64,000 bases of DNA, from the NCBI RefSeq assembly GCF_014137865.1, contig NZ_JACGWU010000003.1, positions 124,001 through 188,000 on the forward strand, given 5' to 3'. Source of the DNA: Alpinimonas psychrophila. Lineage in GTDB: Bacteria > Actinomycetota > Actinomycetes > Actinomycetales > Microbacteriaceae. The first letter of the stretch is position 1; each line of letters begins with the position of its first letter. Shown here in pieces: positions 61,506-64,000 of this stretch. The position numbers were made by a program, and so were the translations under genes. Under the pieces are notes generated by a model. The model did no database searches. It was not told the origin of the DNA and worked only from the letters and a program-made list of their open reading frames with translations.

Positions 61506-62540
61506 TTAAAACAGGTCCCAGGTGATTGGTGTTCCTGCCGGTGCGTCGGTGTTGAAAATGCGCCCCATAGTCCGATCGATCTCTTTGGGAGGTAGACCTC
61601 CACCCGGACGGACGGAGCGTACGTTCAACGGCGATGCAACGTCTCCAGCGCGAACATCGGCGGAAACATATAGTGAAGGGCGAAGGCGCAGAGATTCGTT
61701 TTCTGCTGAGGTTGCCCATGCATCTGCGGAGCCCAAGGCCCGAACGGCCATGTCGCACGCCTCAACTAGTTGTGCGAGTTCTGCTGGTTCGAGGGAGAAG
61801 GCACTATCGACACCGCCATCCGAGCGGCGAAGAGTCACGTGCTTCTCTATAACGGATGCGCCAAGGGCCGCTGCCGCCACGGATACTCCGAGACCCATCG
61901 TGTGATCAGAGAGTCCAACTTTTGTGCCAAAAATCTGAGCCATTGCCGGCATTCGAAGAAGATTTGCATCATCCGGTTGCGCGGGATATGAACTGGTGCA
62001 CGCCAGCAAGGTAATGTCAGTGCATCCGCCAGCCTTCGCCGCAGCGACGGCTTCTGCAGCTTCGGCTATTGAAGCGGTTCCCACGGAGATAATCATGGGC
62101 TTGCCCGTCTGGGCAACCTGAGTGATCAGCGGTAAATCAACAATCTCGAGTGAGGCAATCTTGTAGACGGGAACGTCGAGAGTTTCTAGGAAGTCGACAG
62201 CAGTGTCGTCAAAAGGCGTGCTGAAGGCAATCATTCCCAGGTCGCGAGCAAGGTTAAAAATGGGCTCATGCCAAGCCCACGGAGTGTGGGCCTCTTCGTA
62301 GAGGTCATAGAGCTTGCGAGATGCCCAGAGTTCATGCCCGTCACTGACTCGAAATGCAGGAGAATCGACGTTCAGCGTGATGGTGTCCGCAGTGTACGTC
62401 TGGATTTTCACCGCATGCGCGCCCGTGTCAGCTATGGCCCGCACTATCTCCAGTGCGCGAGGGAGTGATCCATTGTGATTGCCGGAAATCTCAGCAACAA
62501 TCAGAGGGCCCTTTTCGGGGCCGAGGGGGAGGCTACTCAT
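61506..62540 (-). CDS. pseI: Pseudaminic acid synthase
   Basis: A 344-residue NeuB-family enzyme condensing a 2,4-diacetamido-hexose with PEP. N-terminal PLIVAEISGNHNGSLPRALEIVRAIADTGAHAVKIQTYTADT; MIAFSTPFDDTAVDFLE; ACTSSYPAQPDDANL; GLSDHTMGLGVSVAAAALGASVIEKHVTLRRSDGGVDSAFSLEP; and a C-terminal SAF-like domain (SLYVSADVRAGD...NVRSVRPGGGLPP). The VDSAFSLEP ending favours PseI over sialic-acid NeuB (GPDH pattern). ATG 62540 has AGGAGA upstream. PseF and PseG, the two other pathway enzymes, are not visible in the window. Confidence 0.9.
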   Translation of the reverse strand: MSSLPLGPEKGPLIVAEISGNHNGSLPRALEIVRAIADTGAHAVKIQTYTADTITLNVDSPAFRVSDGHELWASRKLYDLYEEAHTPWAWHEPIFNLARDLGMIAFSTPFDDTAVDFLETLDVPVYKIASLEIVDLPLITQVAQTGKPMIISVGTASIAEAAEAVAAAKAGGCTDITLLACTSSYPAQPDDANLLRMPAMAQIFGTKVGLSDHTMGLGVSVAAAALGASVIEKHVTLRRSDGGVDSAFSLEPAELAQLVEACDMAVRALGSADAWATSAENESLRLRPSLYVSADVRAGDVASPLNVRSVRPGGGLPPKEIDRTMGRIFNTDAPAGTPITWDLF

Positions 62541-62571
62541 TGCGGTTCTCCTATCGTGGCGGACAAAAAAG

Positions 62572-63699
62572 TTATGCCAAGGCCTTGCGTAAGACGTCGA
62601 TAACAATCGATTGCTGATCGTGACTCAAATCCGCGTACATGGGTAACGAAATTTCTTGTTCATAATATGCTTCGGCGACGGGGCACATGCCGCGCTTGTA
62701 CCCGAGGTCCTCAAAAACGGGATGCCAATAGGCCGGCAGGTAGTTCACCTGCACCAGTACCCCCGCGTTGCGCATGAAATCAAAAACTTCACGCCGCCGC
62801 CCTTCTGGAATGCGAACGGGGTAGAGGTGCCACATTGGATCGACATAGTCCCGTTTGGTCGGCAAAATAAGGCCGGCCACGTCAGAGAGTTCTTCCTTAT
62901 AACGTTCAAAGATCGAGGTTCGACGAGCTTTAAACTCCGCAATTCGCTTGACTTGGTTCAGTCCAAGGGCGCTTAGAACATCAGGAAGGCGGTAGTTCAG
63001 GCCAATCTCGTGAACTTCTTGATGCCACGGCCCTTCATCGGGGTAACGCTGTTCTTCTTTATTACGAACAAGGCCATGGGAACGAAAACGGCGGGCACGT
63101 TCGACCAACGCGGCATCGGGGGAGACGACCGCCCCGCCCTCGGCCGTTGTCATGTTCTTCGTTGGAAAAAAAGAAAATGCCGTGATGTCGGCCAAAGATC
63201 CCACAGGGCGATTTTTGTACGTCGACGCGATTGAATGTGCCGCATCCTCAAGAAAATATGCACCGGTCGAATGAGCTAAAGAGGCCAGTTCGTCTGCATC
63301 AACCGGGTGGCCCGCGTAGTCGACGCCAGCGATGACCTTGGTGCGGGGTGTAATCAGCGCTGCAACAGAGCCGGGATCGATGTTCCCTGTGTCGGCAGCA
63401 ACATCTGCGAAGTGAACCTTTACCCCCAGGGCCATTGCCGTGGCCGCAGTCGCTACAAAGGTCAGCGGGGACGTGATTACTTCGTCACCGTTCGACACAT
63501 TGAGAGCCGCGTAGGCGCAGTGCAGTGCAGCGGTTCCGGAGGAAACGACAGTCGAGTCAGGCGTCCCCGACAAAGTAGCGATTGCGTCTTCGAAGGCAGT
63601 AACGACTGGTCCCATAGTGAGCCAGTCGGTCGTCATGACGGAGACCACGGCGTCAATATCTCCTTGAGAAATCGACTGCCGACCATAGGGGATAGTCAT
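62572..63699 (-). CDS. pseC: UDP-4-amino-4,6-dideoxy-N-acetyl-beta-L-altrosamine transaminase
   Basis: A 375-residue PLP aminotransferase of the DegT/DnrJ/EryC1 family. IPYGRQSISQGDIDAVVSVMTTDWLTMGP opens it; VVSSGTAALHCAY, SPLTFVATATA-like region, DYAGHPVD, EDAAHSIAST and FSFFPTKNMTTAEGGAVV (PLP Lys181) follow, then RSHGLVR. This matches PseC, which aminates the PseB product. It starts one base after the pseB stop, so pseB-pseC are co-translated and lead into pseI. Confidence 0.92.
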   Translation of the reverse strand: MTIPYGRQSISQGDIDAVVSVMTTDWLTMGPVVTAFEDAIATLSGTPDSTVVSSGTAALHCAYAALNVSNGDEVITSPLTFVATAATAMALGVKVHFADVAADTGNIDPGSVAALITPRTKVIAGVDYAGHPVDADELASLAHSTGAYFLEDAAHSIASTYKNRPVGSLADITAFSFFPTKNMTTAEGGAVVSPDAALVERARRFRSHGLVRNKEEQRYPDEGPWHQEVHEIGLNYRLPDVLSALGLNQVKRIAEFKARRTSIFERYKEELSDVAGLILPTKRDYVDPMWHLYPVRIPEGRRREVFDFMRNAGVLVQVNYLPAYWHPVFEDLGYKRGMCPVAEAYYEQEISLPMYADLSHDQQSIVIDVLRKALA

Positions 63700-64000
63700 C
63701 TATGCAAATTTTTCGATGAGGTCGCGGAGCGCCTCGACATCGAGCCACTGGTCGTTGGTGTCTGAACGGTAGGCAAAGCCGTCTGGAACTGACTGACCAA
63801 CGGGGGCGACAAATCCCCACTCGGCAATCGTGGGAAGGATGACGTAGCGATCTCCCAAGAGCAAAGTACGGCGACTGTCATCCTGAGAAATCATTTCTTC
63901 GTGAAGCTTTTCTCCGGGGCGAATCTCCACCGAGTGAGTTTTTGAACCGGGGGCGACAGCTTCGACGAGGTCGAGGATGCGCATGCTAGGGATGCGAGGA
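63700..64000 (-). CDS. pseB: UDP-N-acetylglucosamine 4,6-dehydratase (inverting), C-terminal part
   Basis: The frame stays open to the right edge of the window (upstream residues read PRIPS before MRILDLVEA), so this is the last 100 or so residues of a longer gene. RPGEKLHEEMISQDDSRRTLLLGDRYVIL and the ending GFAYRSDTNDQWL are the characteristic C-terminus of PseB, the inverting 4,6-dehydratase that starts pseudaminic-acid synthesis. It overlaps nothing downstream; pseC follows directly. Confidence 0.9.
   Translation of the reverse strand, partial: PRIPSMRILDLVEAVAPGSKTHSVEIRPGEKLHEEMISQDDSRRTLLLGDRYVILPTIAEWGFVAPVGQSVPDGFAYRSDTNDQWLDVEALRDLIEKFA

Overview
The window looks like a chromosomal stretch from an actinobacterium, most likely a member of the Microbacteriaceae (Micrococcales). 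This rests on a WhiB1-type regulator beside a PdtaS-type histidine kinase, a SigR/RsrA-type redox sigma/anti-sigma pair, the fused E2-E1 2-oxoglutarate decarboxylase (Kgd), the aroA-rsgA pair overlapping at TGATG, a DUF2304 protein paired with a DPM1-like glycosyltransferase, and frequent GTG/TTG starts. Genes are tightly packed; no gap exceeds about 240 bases. I saw no rRNA, tRNA, CRISPR array, insertion sequence or phage gene.

Positions 1-29,000 are mostly housekeeping. In order: a conserved trio (excisionase-type HTH, SAF-domain membrane protein, CpaE/ParA-like P-loop protein), an esterase, pdtaS and whiB1 facing each other, bcp, the first half of the dTDP-rhamnose pathway (rfbB, rfbD), rsgA-aroA, sigR-rsrA, an orphan AAA-type ATPase with an AT-rich leader, kgd, two CNNM-type transporters, a RelBE-type toxin-antitoxin module with a clear promoter/operator, an old-yellow-enzyme reductase, nnrD, a GT-C membrane protein, metX / crotonase / metY, a K+ channel, ung and a GNAT acetyltransferase.

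Positions 29,200-42,150 form a rhamnose-rich cell-surface polysaccharide locus. A Wzm/Wzt-type ABC exporter is read on the plus strand. Facing it is a long minus-strand run holding the second half of the dTDP-rhamnose pathway (rfbA, rfbC), two copies of a GT2 + WsaF-like glycosyltransferase module, further GT2 enzymes (one apparently split), an epimerase and a DUF2142 membrane protein. Positions 42,350-47,230 hold a lipoprotein, a large secreted protein ending in seven nearly identical 106-residue repeats, and a DUF2304/GT2 pair.

Positions 47,250-64,000 form a second glycan locus. It has GDP-fucose genes (gmd, fcl), a PglK-like ABC flippase, a UDP-sugar 6-dehydrogenase, several glycosyltransferases and a DUF4910 aminopeptidase-like protein. 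It ends in pseudaminic-acid genes (pseI, pseC, partial pseB) mixed with a KAS III-like enzyme, a dedicated acyl carrier protein, an AAC(3)-family and a GNAT acyltransferase. That last group is the best candidate here for an undescribed system: a fatty-acid-type priming pair that may make the acyl group for a nonulosonic-acid cell-wall polymer.
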